NCBI GenBank assembly: GCA_021496925.1
Contig: CP053915.1
Coordinates: forward strand, 1,054,001 to 1,118,000
Origin: Acidovorax sp. YS12
Lineage (GTDB): Bacteria > Pseudomonadota > Gammaproteobacteria > Burkholderiales > Burkholderiaceae_C
DNA: 64,000 nucleotides
Direction: 5' to 3'
The notes beneath the pieces were generated by a model that saw nothing but the letters and a program-made list of their open reading frames with translations, did no database searches and had not been told where the DNA came from. Numbering within the stretch: position 1 is the stretch's first letter; each line of letters opens with the position of its first letter. A program made the translations under genes and the position numbers. Of the stretch, positions 43,157 through 52,669 are shown in pieces.

Positions 43157-44439
43157 CGCGTCCCTCCTCTGCCGCCATTGACGAACAACGGCTGGTAGGG
43201 CCTCAGCACCAGATCCCGGTTCACGATCACCCGCACCGCCAGCCCCGGTCGCGCGGTCAGCGTCGGCTGCAGGTTCAGGTTGCGCCGCGTCATCTCCTGC
43301 CCCACCTGGTTCACGCTGTCCTGCAGCCCATCACGCCCCGCGATCACCACACGGTTGCCGTTCTGCCGGTTCTCGGGAGCGGCCAGTTCGGCGCCCACCC
43401 CCAGCAAGGTCGTCAGCGCCGCCCCCGCGACCACCCGTCCCCAGTGCCAGTCCACCCCATCCTCCAGTCCAGCGCGCCCCGCCGGATCGGTGCCCACGAG
43501 GTTGTCGAGCGCCAGCGACGAAGTGTCCGGCAGGACAATACGGCTCCACACCATCTGCACCCGGCTCTGCCCGTAGCTCACCTGGCTGTTGTAGCGACCC
43601 AGGATGCGCGAGCCTTGCGGGATCAACAGATGTCTTCCTGTGGCCGTGTCGTAGACCGGCTCCGTTACGGTGGCGATCACGTCTCCCGGCAGGTCCGACT
43701 GGATCCCCGTCACCAGTGCTGCCGGAATCACCGTCCCGGCCATCACCTGGTAGGGTGAGGAAGGCATCTGCAGGCTTCCTGAATTCCGGGTTTCCGTGGA
43801 ACCGCCTTTCAGGAAGGCTTCCTTCTGCTCCTGCCGGTTCTGATTAGCCGTGGGATCCGCGGGCTGCGCCGCGGTCGAGGCAGGCCCCGCCCCCAATGGA
43901 TCGAATCCCGCCAGCCCCGATGCCGCCGCAGGTGTTGCCATCGCCACGGACTGCGCCGCCCCCTGCCCTGCCTGCGCTCCCCCCGTGCGGAAAAACACCG
44001 GCGAGCCTGCTGCCGCTTCGGCCTCCTTGCGCAGCGCATCCGCAGGATCATGGCCCGGTGGCGCATAGCCTGGCTCCACCGGCCCCTGCGCCTTCACGAT
44101 GGCCGGCCCCAGATCCCCCGGCAACGGAGGTCCGAGCCGGGGCACCTCTGGCGGCCGCAGTCCGCCGTAGTCGGCCGGCAACCGGTCCAGCCCTTCGGAC
44201 TTTGACACCCGATCGACGTTGTAGAGCTCCGAGGGATTCGCGCCACGCCGGTGGCTGCCCTGCAGCGACCAGATGGTGGCGCCCAGCACGGCGGCAGCCA
44301 GCAAACCCACAAGAACAGCCAGCATGCGCCGGTTCAGCCGCGTCACGGGTCGTGGCGCGGCGCGCAGCGCCACCGATTCGGGGGTGACCTTGGCCGGTTG
44401 CGGCGGAGCGGCGGCGTTGGAAGAGTCGCGGCTGTCCAT
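43153..44439 (-). CDS. trbI: TrbI (VirB10-like), T4SS core complex
   Basis: This 428-residue VirB10-type protein has one N-terminal membrane helix (MLAVLVGLLAAAVLGATIWS) and a Pro-rich periplasmic stretch. The C-terminal TrbI domain shows VMAGTVIPAALVTGIQSDLPG, IPQGSRILGRYNSQVSYGQSRVQMVWSR and the antenna region. It spans both membranes and gates the channel. ATG 44439 is preferred to the TTG at 44445 that overlaps the trbG stop. Confidence 0.93.
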   Translation of the reverse strand: MDSRDSSNAAAPPQPAKVTPESVALRAAPRPVTRLNRRMLAVLVGLLAAAVLGATIWSLQGSHRRGANPSELYNVDRVSKSEGLDRLPADYGGLRPPEVPRLGPPLPGDLGPAIVKAQGPVEPGYAPPGHDPADALRKEAEAAAGSPVFFRTGGAQAGQGAAQSVAMATPAAASGLAGFDPLGAGPASTAAQPADPTANQNRQEQKEAFLKGGSTETRNSGSLQMPSSPYQVMAGTVIPAALVTGIQSDLPGDVIATVTEPVYDTATGRHLLIPQGSRILGRYNSQVSYGQSRVQMVWSRIVLPDTSSLALDNLVGTDPAGRAGLEDGVDWHWGRVVAGAALTTLLGVGAELAAPENRQNGNRVVIAGRDGLQDSVNQVGQEMTRRNLNLQPTLTARPGLAVRVIVNRDLVLRPYQPLFVNGGRGGTR

Positions 44440-44441
44440 GG

Positions 44442-45449
44442 TCAAAGCCGTCCACCTACGCCGTCCGTGCGCTCGATGCGCACCACGTCGCCATCCCGGC
44501 CCCCGCCTCCACCCAGGCGCAGCTCGGCCGAGCCGAACAACCGGTCCACGATGTAGTACGGCGGCCGGAAGCGGTAGTTCACCAGCTGTCCGCCCCCTTG
44601 CGCCCCGATCACGAACAAGGGTGGCAGCTCGCCCTGAGCGATGCCGGCCGGGAACTGGATGTAGACCTTCTCGCCGTCATCAAAGGCACGCAGCGGCTTC
44701 CAGGCCGGGTTGCCACCACCGATGGCGTAACGAAAACGCAGCTTCTCCAGCGACAGGCCGCTCTCGATGGGAGCCGCCGCCTGGGCTGCCTGCGCCTGGC
44801 GCTGCAGGGCCAGCATCTTGTCCTTCGGGTACTCCCAGGACACCGAGGCCATCCAGGCCTTCTCGGTGGAGGTCAGCTCGACCAGGTAGGTGCGCCGGCT
44901 CGTGGTGATGACCAGGTTGGTCTTGAGCCCGGAGCGGATCGGCTTGACCAGCACCTTCACGCGCAGCGAATCGCCCGCGCCGCTGGCCGTATCGCCCACG
45001 ATCCAGCGCACGGTGTCGCCGGCGGCGACCGTCACCAGTTCCTCGCCGAGCTGCAGCGCGATGGCCGTCACCCGGCCCGGCGCCGCATAGACCTGGTACA
45101 GCGCCCCGTCGGTGTAGGGCCAAACCTGGATGGCATTCACGTAGCCCTCACGTGTGGGTGCTACGCGGGCCTCAGCGTTGGCGCGCGCCACGCGGGCTTT
45201 TTCGTCGGTGGACTCGGGGGCGGGTTGTGCCCCGCCGCCCTTGGGCAGGGGCTTCATCTGCGCAGGCATGGGCAGCACCTCGGGCACGGCCACGACCTCG
45301 ATGGGCTTGGGAGGCTCGGGCAAGGCCTGGGCCTGGATGGGCTCATCGAGCGCAATCGATGGGGGAGGTTTGCCCTGGGTTCCGCAGCCCGTGGCCAGGA
45401 CGGCCAGCAGGGCCAGCGGCAGGGCGCGGTAGGGGATTCGTGCATTCAT
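44442..45449 (-). CDS. trbG: TrbG (VirB9-like), T4SS core complex
   Basis: This 335-residue outer-membrane-associated component has a lipoprotein-like signal (ALLAVLATGC, Cys 22), a Pro-rich spacer, and the VirB9 domain (AIQVWPYTDGALYQVYAAPGRVTAIALQLGEEL, then NYRFRPPYYIVDRLF). It overlaps trbF and is followed directly by trbI. Confidence 0.93.
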   Translation of the reverse strand: MNARIPYRALPLALLAVLATGCGTQGKPPPSIALDEPIQAQALPEPPKPIEVVAVPEVLPMPAQMKPLPKGGGAQPAPESTDEKARVARANAEARVAPTREGYVNAIQVWPYTDGALYQVYAAPGRVTAIALQLGEELVTVAAGDTVRWIVGDTASGAGDSLRVKVLVKPIRSGLKTNLVITTSRRTYLVELTSTEKAWMASVSWEYPKDKMLALQRQAQAAQAAAPIESGLSLEKLRFRYAIGGGNPAWKPLRAFDDGEKVYIQFPAGIAQGELPPLFVIGAQGGGQLVNYRFRPPYYIVDRLFGSAELRLGGGGGRDGDVVRIERTDGVGGRL

Positions 45450-46153
45450 GGTTTCTTCACTCCTTCGCTGGCATCGAGTTCCCGGCTCCAGGACAGGCCG
45501 TTGACGTAGATGCCCAATGGGTTCTTGCGCAGGCGCTCTTCGCTGCGCGGGGCCTGCAGCACGATGGACAGCACGGCCGTCCAGCGCTCCAGCCCTGCCG
45601 CCTCGCCATTGACGTAGCGCCGCTCGGTCCAGCGCACCTGGAACGAGGCATCGCTGGCGCGCACCACGCTGTTGATGGCCACGGTCACCGAGTGCTGCCC
45701 GATGCGCGAGAACGGGTCCGCAACCCGCGCGTAGTCATTGAGCGTCGCCGCCCCCTTGTCCGTGGTGTAGTCGTAGGCTTCCAGCCAGTTCTGCCGTACC
45801 ACGATGGGATCGATGGACAGCGAGCGCACGTCGGTGATGAAGCGCGCCAGGTGAAAAGCAATCTGCGCATCGCTCGGCTGGTACGGCGTGGCCGCCTCGC
45901 CCACCGCGCGCACCTGCCCGGCCTGGTCCACCTCAATGACGTAGGGTGTCACGATGGACTGGGCCGAGCGCCAGACCAAGCCGCCCGCCATCAAAAGGGC
46001 CAACGCCAGGGAACCAAAAGCCATGAGCCGCCAGTTCCGGGCCTGCACCCGGGCCGAGCCGATGCGCTGGTCCCAGGCCTGTCCGGCCGCCTGGTAGGGG
46101 GTGACGGGCTCGGGGGTTTCCGAATACCGCCGCTGGGGTCGTTGGAATCGCAT
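45446..46153 (-). CDS. trbF: TrbF (VirB8-like), T4SS assembly factor
   Basis: This 235-residue bitopic inner-membrane protein has an N-terminal helix (LMAFGSLALALLMAGGLVW) and then the NTF2-like VirB8 domain (PYVIEVDQAGQVRAVGEA, then FQVRWTERRYVNGEA). ATG 46153 has AGGAGG directly upstream; the TTG at 46168 is rejected. Its stop overlaps the trbG start. Confidence 0.93.
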   Translation of the reverse strand: MRFQRPQRRYSETPEPVTPYQAAGQAWDQRIGSARVQARNWRLMAFGSLALALLMAGGLVWRSAQSIVTPYVIEVDQAGQVRAVGEAATPYQPSDAQIAFHLARFITDVRSLSIDPIVVRQNWLEAYDYTTDKGAATLNDYARVADPFSRIGQHSVTVAINSVVRASDASFQVRWTERRYVNGEAAGLERWTAVLSIVLQAPRSEERLRKNPLGIYVNGLSWSRELDASEGVKKP

Positions 46154-46164
46154 GGCAGCCCTCC

Positions 46165-47541
46165 TCAAGGATTAGATTCATCGCGCAGGCTCGGAGCAAC
46201 GCCGCCGCCCGCATGGTCGCCGGCACGGATGGCATGCACGGCCGTGGTGGCCGCCTGCGTGGCCTGCTGGCGCCGCCGCATGCGCCGGGCCCAACCCGGC
46301 TCAGACACAGGTGCCGGGGGCGCCACATCCTCGGCACCACCCACAGAAGCGGTCTCCCCAGGGGGTGACACGGCTTCGGAGACAAACCCCGCCGCGCGGT
46401 CCTTGATCGCCTGGACTCCAGCCGCCACCCGCTGGCCCACCGCGCTGGCGCCAGTCTTCGCGGCATGGCCCACGCCCGCACCAGCCGCGCGGACGCCCTC
46501 CGCCCCCGAAGCTGCGGCACCTGCCTGGTAGGCCGACTTCATGCTGCCCGCCGCTGCCTGGGCGGTCCGCGCCACGGCGGCACCGCCACCAATAGCCGCC
46601 TTCGCGGCTCCTGGCGCCATGCGCGCACCAGCCGCCACCGCAGAACCCGCGCCCGCCACGGCCGCGCCACCAGCGACGGCCAGCCCTCCCGCTCCCAGCG
46701 CCGTGCCCGCCACCGCACCGGCGCCCAGCTGCGGCCCGCCCGACACCAGCCCCGTCGCGATCCCCGGCCCGAAGATCCCCAGGCCCAGCATCGCCAGCGC
46801 CGCCAGCATGATGACCAGCGCATGGTCGATGGACGGCTCGGCTCCCGGTGCCGTCGTGAATTCAGCGAACAGCCCCGAACCAATCCCCACAATCACGGCC
46901 AGCACGAGCACCTTGATGCCCGAGGACACCACGTTGCCCAGCACCTTCTCCGCCAGGAAGCTGGTCTTGTTCCACAGCGCGAACGGCACCAGCACGAAGC
47001 CCGCGAGCGTGGTCAGCTTGAACTCCAGCAGCGTGACGAACAGCTGCACTGCGAGCACGAAGAAGGCTACGATCAACACCAGCCAGGCCAGAAACAGCAC
47101 GGCGATGGTGTCGAGGTTGGCGAACACCTCGGGAAATCCCACCAGCTCGCTGATCTGCGCCATGATGGGCCGCCCGGCATCGATGCCGACCTTGGCCAGG
47201 CGCCCGGGCTGCAGCAGCTGTGCCTGCGTCATTCCGGAACCCGAGGCTGTGAGCCCCAGCCCGGCGAAGGACCGGAACACGATCCCGGCCAGCTGATTGA
47301 AGTTGCCCAGGATGTAGGCGAACGCCCCCACGTACAGCACCTTCTTGACCAGCCGCGCGATCACGTCCTCGCCCTGCCCTGACGCATGGCTCATGGCCCA
47401 GTACAGCCCCGCCAGCGTCACGTCTATCCCCACCAGCGTGGCCGTCAGGAATTGCACCTCGCCGCCCAGCAGCCCGAACCCCGAGTCGATGTAGCGCGAG
47501 AACACATCCAGAAAGCGGTCAATGACCGCGACGTCGTTCAT
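46165..47541 (-). CDS. trbL: TrbL (VirB6-like), T4SS inner-membrane channel protein
   Basis: This 458-residue polytopic protein has about six helices in the first 260 residues (AVIDRFLDVFSRYIDSGFGLLGG at the start, ILVFRSFAGLGL region). A long Ala/Gly-rich C-terminal tail (from about 280) follows, as is usual for TrbL. ATG 47541 overlaps the stop of the trbK-like gene (ATGA). Confidence 0.93.
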   Translation of the reverse strand: MNDVAVIDRFLDVFSRYIDSGFGLLGGEVQFLTATLVGIDVTLAGLYWAMSHASGQGEDVIARLVKKVLYVGAFAYILGNFNQLAGIVFRSFAGLGLTASGSGMTQAQLLQPGRLAKVGIDAGRPIMAQISELVGFPEVFANLDTIAVLFLAWLVLIVAFFVLAVQLFVTLLEFKLTTLAGFVLVPFALWNKTSFLAEKVLGNVVSSGIKVLVLAVIVGIGSGLFAEFTTAPGAEPSIDHALVIMLAALAMLGLGIFGPGIATGLVSGGPQLGAGAVAGTALGAGGLAVAGGAAVAGAGSAVAAGARMAPGAAKAAIGGGAAVARTAQAAAGSMKSAYQAGAAASGAEGVRAAGAGVGHAAKTGASAVGQRVAAGVQAIKDRAAGFVSEAVSPPGETASVGGAEDVAPPAPVSEPGWARRMRRRQQATQAATTAVHAIRAGDHAGGGVAPSLRDESNP

Positions 47542-47813
47542 GGCGCCTTGTCCTGCGCGGCCGATGCCTCGGGCGCGGGAGCCTGGGCCGGCGTATATGG
47601 CGTCCCGCCGCCCATGAAGCGCCGCCGCGTGGCCTCGGCCACCGCATTGCACTGTGCGTCGCCCACCTTGGCATGGTGGGCCTTGCACTGCGCACGCAGT
47701 TCCTTGAGCCGCGCGGGATCGGCGACCAGGGACTCCGCGGATTCGATGGGGACCGGCTTGCCGCAGCCGGCGAGCACCAACGCAACGGCGCCCAGAAGGA
47801 ACAGCTTGTTCAT
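47538..47813 (-). CDS. trbK: TrbK-like entry-exclusion lipoprotein
   Basis: This 91-residue lipoprotein has a signal NKLFLLGAVALVLAGCGKP (lipobox LAGC, Cys 17). It then reads ESLVADPARLKELRAQCKAHHAKVGDAQCNAVAEATRRRFMGGG, the usual pattern of the small lipoprotein between trbJ and trbL, thought to act in entry exclusion. GGGGAAGG stands just before ATG 47813. An ATG at 47828 overlapping the trbJ stop is the alternative start. Confidence 0.8.
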   Translation of the reverse strand: MNKLFLLGAVALVLAGCGKPVPIESAESLVADPARLKELRAQCKAHHAKVGDAQCNAVAEATRRRFMGGGTPYTPAQAPAPEASAAQDKAP

Positions 47814-47824
47814 GGCCTTCCCCC

Positions 47825-48568
47825 TCATTGCCCGTAGAAGCCCACGGCCACCGGGGTGTAGGGCGTGCCCTCGCCCTGGAAGCGCCGCCGCACCTCACGC
47901 GCCCGCTCCTGCACCGCCACCTGGCGGGCCTGTTCCAGGGCAGCAGCCCGGTCCTGGGTGATCTGCAGCTGCTGCGCCTGCATGGCCTGGCGGGACTGCA
48001 GCGCGAGCAACTGATTCGTGGCCTGCATCGCCTGCAGCGCGCCCACGGCCGACTGGCTGCGGTTCACCAGATCCGTGAGCGTGCGCTCGTCGCTCGCGAA
48101 GTTGCGCACCGCCTGCGACTGCACCTGGGTGGCAGTGCGCAGTGCTTCGAGCGACTGCTGCCAGCGCTCGCGCGCATCAATCGCCATCTGCTGGCCCGAC
48201 ACGGTGGCGGAGTATTCCTTCGGATAGAGCCTCCGGAACTCGGCCTCCATGTGCGCCATGTCGAACGCCAGCCCCTGGGCCTGCCGGATGAGTTCGTTCG
48301 TCGCGGCCAGCGCCGCACGCAGCTCCCCCAAGGCGCTGTGATCCAGGCTCGCGAGGTTGCGCGCCTGGTTCTGCAGCTGCTTGATCTGGTTGTTGATCTG
48401 CTCCAGCGTGCGCGCGGCCGTGAGCACGTTCTGCGAATAGTTCGAGGGATCGAACACGATGCGCCCGCCGCCCAGGAAGGCTTGGGCGGGCATGGCGGTG
48501 CCGAGTGCCAGCGCAGCGGCAAGCGTAAGCGCCGCCTTGCGGCGAAGGAACAGGGACTTCAAAAGCAT
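47825..48568 (-). CDS. trbJ: TrbJ (VirB5-like), T4SS minor pilus component
   Basis: This 247-residue protein has a signal peptide (ending PAQA near residue 29), then FLGGGRIVFDPSNYSQNVLTAARTLEQINNQIKQLQNQA and long helices, typical of TrbJ. It lies 12 bases after trbE. Confidence 0.92.
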   Translation of the reverse strand: MLLKSLFLRRKAALTLAAALALGTAMPAQAFLGGGRIVFDPSNYSQNVLTAARTLEQINNQIKQLQNQARNLASLDHSALGELRAALAATNELIRQAQGLAFDMAHMEAEFRRLYPKEYSATVSGQQMAIDARERWQQSLEALRTATQVQSQAVRNFASDERTLTDLVNRSQSAVGALQAMQATNQLLALQSRQAMQAQQLQITQDRAAALEQARQVAVQERAREVRRRFQGEGTPYTPVAVGFYGQ

Positions 48569-48580
48569 GGCAGGACTCCT

Positions 48581-51013
48581 TCAGGTGGTTGGAAACGGTG
48601 GAAACGTGGGAATGAGTTCGGCGGCCCAGTCCAGGCCCCGGTGGCGCAGCCAGCCGGCCGCGAAGCCGGACGGCGTGCCAGAATCAACGAGGGACTCCTG
48701 GATCCGGTCCATTGCGCGTTGATCCTCGGGCGAGGACGCCCCCGCGAAGGCCAGCGCCACGGGCCCCAGCCCCAGGTCGAACACCCGGTTGCCCAGCCGC
48801 GACTGGTAGTAGTAGTCGCGCTTGGGCGTTGCCTGGGCCACGATCTCGATCTGCCGGCCGTTGAGCCCGAAGCCCTCGTAGACCGCGCGGATCTGCGGCT
48901 CGAAGGCCTGCGGGTTGGGCAGGAAGATGCGGCTCGCGCAGCTCTCCACGATGGCCGGCGCGATGCTGGAATCGCGGATGTCGGCGAGCGACTGCGTGGC
49001 GAAGACCACCGACACGTTCTTCTTGCGCAGCGTCTTGAGCCACTGGCGAATGCGCGCCGCGAACACCGGGTCGTCCAGGAACAGCCAGGCCTCGTCGAGG
49101 ATCAGCAGCGTGGGCGCGCCATCGAAGCGCTCCTCGAAGCGCGCAAACAGGTAGGACAGCACGGCCAGCGTGGCCGCGCGGCTGGGCATCAGCTCTTCCA
49201 TCTCGAAGCACTGCACGGGCGAAGAACCGAGCCGGTCCACGTCCGCATCGAGCAGTTGCCCATGCGCACCGCCCAGCACATAGGGCTGCAGTGCCTGGCG
49301 CAAGGCGTTTGACTGCAACAGCACCGACACGCCCGTGAGGGTGCGCTGCTCCACCGGGGCGCTGGCGAGGCTGGCCAGGGCCGACCACACAGCGTCGCGC
49401 TCGGCCGGTCCCACGGCCACACCCTCGTGCGCGATGCGCCCTTCAACCCACTCCGCGGCCCAGGCGCGGTAGCCATCCCGGTCGATGCGCGCCAGCGGCT
49501 GGAATGCGATCCGCCCGTCGGGCCCGAGGTCGTAGTGCTCACCGCCCAGCCCCAGCACCGTGGCCCGCATCGAGCGTCCCATGTCGAAGGCCAGGACGCG
49601 CCCGCCCGGGTAGCGCCGGAACTGCAACGCCAGGGTGGCCAGCAGCACCGACTTGCCCATGCCCGTGGGGCCAACCACCAGCGTGTGGCCCACGTCGCCG
49701 ATGTGCGTGACCAGCCGGAACGGCGTCGCGCCATCGGTGCGCGTCACGATCAGCGGCGGGCCATCCAGGTGCGCATTGAGCTCCTGCCCCGCCCACACGG
49801 CCGACACTGGCATCAGGTGCGCGAGGTTCAGCGTCGAGACAATGGGCTGGCGCACGTTGGCGTACACATGGCCCGGGAGGGAGGACAGCCAGGCCTCAAC
49901 CGCGTTCAGGGTCTCGGGGATGGTCACGAAGCCCCGCCCCTGGATGGTCCGCTCCACAGCCCGCAGCTTCTCGTCGGCGGCCGTGGCATCGGCGTCAAGC
50001 ACCACGACCGTGGCCGTCACGTAGCCGAATGCCACCTGATCGCCACCCAGTGCCTGCAGCGCCGCATCGGCGTCCTGCGCCTTGTTGGCGGCATCCGAAT
50101 CCACCAGCGGGCTCTCCTGCTGGAACACGGTCTCGCGCAGCAGCGCCACGATGTTCTTGCGCTTGGCGAACCACTGGCGGCGCAGGCGGGCCAACTCCTT
50201 CTCCGCCTCGGCCTTGTCCAGGCAGAGAAAGCGCGTGCACCAGCGGTAGCCAAAGCCCAGTCGATTAAGATCGTCCAGGATCCCCGGCCAAGTCGAGGTC
50301 GGAAAACCCCGCACCGTGAGCACCCGCAGGTGCCGGCTCCCTAGCATGGGCGCGAGACCGCCCACCAGCGGCTCGTCGGCCAGCAGCGCATCGAGGTGCA
50401 TGGGCACCTCGGGCATGGCCACTGCCTGGGAGCAGGTGGACACCGTGCCATGCAGGTAGGTCAGCGTCTGGCCATCAGAGAGCCAGTCCAGCTCCGGTAC
50501 CACGCCATCGAGCAGGTCCAGGAAGCGGTCAGTCTCGGCCACGAAGGCCCCCAGCCGTTCGCGCCAGTCCACGCCTTCGGCCTTGCGGTGCTCGTAGAGC
50601 AGGTTGCCCGCGCGTGAGCGCGCGTCCTCGGGCGGCAGGTACAGCAGCGTCAGGTGGTACCCGCTCTCGAAATGGCTCCCCGCCTCCTCGAAGGCGGCGC
50701 GCCGCTCCTCGTCCACCAGCCAGGACAGCGGCTCCGGGAAACGGGACCGTGGGTAGCCCGCCGCCTCGTGCCGCTCAGCCTCGACGAACAGCGCCCAGCC
50801 CGAACCCAGGCGCTTGAGCGCGTTGTTCAGCCGCGCCGAGGTCGCAATGAGCTCACCCGGTGTCGCACTGTCCAGGTCCGGCCCCCGGAAACGCGCCGTG
50901 CGCTGGAAGGAGCCATCCTTGTTGAGCACAACCCCAGGCGCGACCAGGCCGGCCCAGGGCAGCCAGTCGGCCAGCAGCGCGGGGCGCCTGCGGTATTCAG
51001 CGAGGTTCAGCAT
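48581..51013 (-). CDS. trbE: TrbE (VirB4-like), T4SS assembly ATPase
   Basis: This 810-residue ATPase has CagE/TrbE N-terminal blocks (NLAEYRRRPALLADWLPWA). Walker A is VVGPTGMGKSVLLATLAL near residue 448, and Walker B is PTLLILDEAWLFLDDPVF near 635. KNVSVVFATQSLADI follows. It powers pilus and channel assembly. ATG 51013 is the family start; an open frame extends upstream into trbD in another phase. Confidence 0.95.
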   Translation of the reverse strand: MLNLAEYRRRPALLADWLPWAGLVAPGVVLNKDGSFQRTARFRGPDLDSATPGELIATSARLNNALKRLGSGWALFVEAERHEAAGYPRSRFPEPLSWLVDEERRAAFEEAGSHFESGYHLTLLYLPPEDARSRAGNLLYEHRKAEGVDWRERLGAFVAETDRFLDLLDGVVPELDWLSDGQTLTYLHGTVSTCSQAVAMPEVPMHLDALLADEPLVGGLAPMLGSRHLRVLTVRGFPTSTWPGILDDLNRLGFGYRWCTRFLCLDKAEAEKELARLRRQWFAKRKNIVALLRETVFQQESPLVDSDAANKAQDADAALQALGGDQVAFGYVTATVVVLDADATAADEKLRAVERTIQGRGFVTIPETLNAVEAWLSSLPGHVYANVRQPIVSTLNLAHLMPVSAVWAGQELNAHLDGPPLIVTRTDGATPFRLVTHIGDVGHTLVVGPTGMGKSVLLATLALQFRRYPGGRVLAFDMGRSMRATVLGLGGEHYDLGPDGRIAFQPLARIDRDGYRAWAAEWVEGRIAHEGVAVGPAERDAVWSALASLASAPVEQRTLTGVSVLLQSNALRQALQPYVLGGAHGQLLDADVDRLGSSPVQCFEMEELMPSRAATLAVLSYLFARFEERFDGAPTLLILDEAWLFLDDPVFAARIRQWLKTLRKKNVSVVFATQSLADIRDSSIAPAIVESCASRIFLPNPQAFEPQIRAVYEGFGLNGRQIEIVAQATPKRDYYYQSRLGNRVFDLGLGPVALAFAGASSPEDQRAMDRIQESLVDSGTPSGFAAGWLRHRGLDWAAELIPTFPPFPTT

Positions 51014-51030
51014 CGCCTGCCCTCCCCGCC

Positions 51031-51303
51031 CTACACGTCCAGCAGCGGCCGCTGCTTGATGTGGCGCGCAAACACCGGCATGAACTGCGGGTCCACGCGC
51101 GCGCCCCAGACCGCCAGCGTGTGCCCCGCGATCCAGAGCACCAGGCCCGGCACCCACAACTGCAGGCCCAGACCGACGGCAGCGGCCAATGTGCCATTGG
51201 CGATGGCCACGGTGCGTGGCGCGCCGCCCAGCAGGATGGGCTCGGTCAGCGACCGGTGCAGCGGCACCTCGAAACCCGGCGGCAGGCTGTGGGGCAGGTT
51301 CAT
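51031..51303 (-). CDS. trbD: TrbD (VirB3-like), T4SS inner-membrane protein
   Basis: This 90-residue protein has FEVPLHRSLTEPILLGGAPR at the N-terminus and two close hydrophobic helices (residues about 32-66). It overlaps trbC (ATGA). Confidence 0.92.
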   Translation of the reverse strand: MNLPHSLPPGFEVPLHRSLTEPILLGGAPRTVAIANGTLAAAVGLGLQLWVPGLVLWIAGHTLAVWGARVDPQFMPVFARHIKQRPLLDV

Positions 51304-51632
51304 GCCAGCACCGCCCCGCCCGAGAACGAGAAGAAGGACAGGAAGAAGCTCGACGCCGCGAACGCAATCGACAGCCCGAACACGATCTGGATCAACCGCC
51401 GGAAGCCTCCCGAGGTATCACCGAAGGCCAGCGTGAGCCCGGTGGCAATGATGATGATCACCGCGATGATGCGCGCCACCGGCCCCTGGATGGATTCCAG
51501 GATGGACTGCAGCGGTGCCTCCCAGGGCATGCTGGAGCCGGCGGCCTGCGCCGGAACCGTGAGGGCCAGCAGCAGGGCGGCCAGGGCCGCCGCCCGCAGG
51601 CACGGATGTACAGAAAGACGTGGATGCGTCAT
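51300..51632 (-). CDS. trbC: TrbC (VirB2-like), conjugative pilin
   Basis: This 110-residue prepilin has a long signal (to PAQA near residue 30) and two hydrophobic helices (ARIIAVIIIIATGLTLAF and IQIVFGLSIAFAASSFFLSFF). The start overlaps the trbB stop. Confidence 0.92.
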   Translation of the reverse strand: MTHPRLSVHPCLRAAALAALLLALTVPAQAAGSSMPWEAPLQSILESIQGPVARIIAVIIIIATGLTLAFGDTSGGFRRLIQIVFGLSIAFAASSFFLSFFSFSGGAVLA

Positions 51633-52669
51633 GAAGATTCTCCCTTGGTGGATGAAGTTGAAGATGGCGAATGCGATGCCACGACCTGCTGAATTGGCGG
51701 AAACGGCGGCCCGAGCGAGCCATCGAGCTGGTAGCCATCGCGGTCATGGCCAATGACGCGCACGATCTCGCGCACCCGGCGCGCATGGCCGCGCCCTGCA
51801 ATAAAGACGATGACGTTGACGGCTTCCGCGATCAAGGCGCGCGGCACGGCCAAGCTGACCTCCTGCACCAGTTGCTCCAGCCGCGTGAGCGCGCCCGCCG
51901 CCGATCCCGCATGCACCGTGGCGATGCCGCCCGGGTGTCCCGTACCCCAGGCCTTGAGCAGGTCCAGCGCCTCGGCGCCGCGCACCTCGCCAACCACGAT
52001 GCGGTCGGGCCGCAGGCGCAGGGTGGCGCGTACCAGGTCGGCCATGGTGGTGACGCCCGGCTCGGAGCGCATGCCCACGTGGTCGTCGCTGCGGCACTGC
52101 AATTCCACCGTGTCTTCCAGGATCAGCACCCGATCGCCGGTGTCGGCGATCTCGTCGAGCAGCGCATTGGCGAGCGTCGTCTTGCCCGTGCTGGTGCCGC
52201 CTGCCACCACGACGTTCAAGCGCTCGCGCACTGCGCAGCGAAGGAAGGCCGCTTGCTCCTCGGTCAGGATGCCGTCGTCCACATACTGTGCGAGCGTCAT
52301 GATGCGCAGCGCCCGCTTGCGGATCGCGAACGAGGGCGAGCGCACCACGGGCGGCAGCACGCCCAGGAAGCGTTCGCCCGTCTCGGGCAACTCTGCCGAG
52401 AGGATGGGCAGACCCGCATGTACCTCGGCGCGCACATGGGCCGCCACCAGCCGGATGATGCGTTCAGCCACCGCCGGCGGCAGCGCGGCGCCGGTGGGTT
52501 CCCGGCCCGTGCCCAGCCGGTCCACCCAGAGCGACCCGTCCGGGTTCAGCAACACTTCGACCACCTCTGGGTCTTCCAGCGCCGCCGCTATCTCCGGTCC
52601 CATGGCGGTGCGCAGCATGCGGATGCGGCGCTGCGCGGGTTCGGCGGGTAATAGGCTGGTGCCGGTCAT
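51629..52669 (-). CDS. trbB: TrbB (VirB11-like), T4SS traffic ATPase
   Basis: This 346-residue hexameric ATPase has Walker A VVAGGTSTGKTTLANALL near residue 155, an Asp box VLILEDTVELQC, Walker B RPDRIVVGEVRGAEALDLLKAW and GHPGGIATVHAGSA with the His box. It overlaps the ribbon-helix-helix gene upstream (ATGA). Confidence 0.95.
   Translation of the reverse strand: MTGTSLLPAEPAQRRIRMLRTAMGPEIAAALEDPEVVEVLLNPDGSLWVDRLGTGREPTGAALPPAVAERIIRLVAAHVRAEVHAGLPILSAELPETGERFLGVLPPVVRSPSFAIRKRALRIMTLAQYVDDGILTEEQAAFLRCAVRERLNVVVAGGTSTGKTTLANALLDEIADTGDRVLILEDTVELQCRSDDHVGMRSEPGVTTMADLVRATLRLRPDRIVVGEVRGAEALDLLKAWGTGHPGGIATVHAGSAAGALTRLEQLVQEVSLAVPRALIAEAVNVIVFIAGRGHARRVREIVRVIGHDRDGYQLDGSLGPPFPPIQQVVASHSPSSTSSTKGESS

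Noticed and set aside
42575..43198. Plus-strand frame overlapping the DUF2274 gene
   Set aside because: It lies antisense to the DUF2274 and trbI genes, which are strongly supported, and has no recognisable domain.
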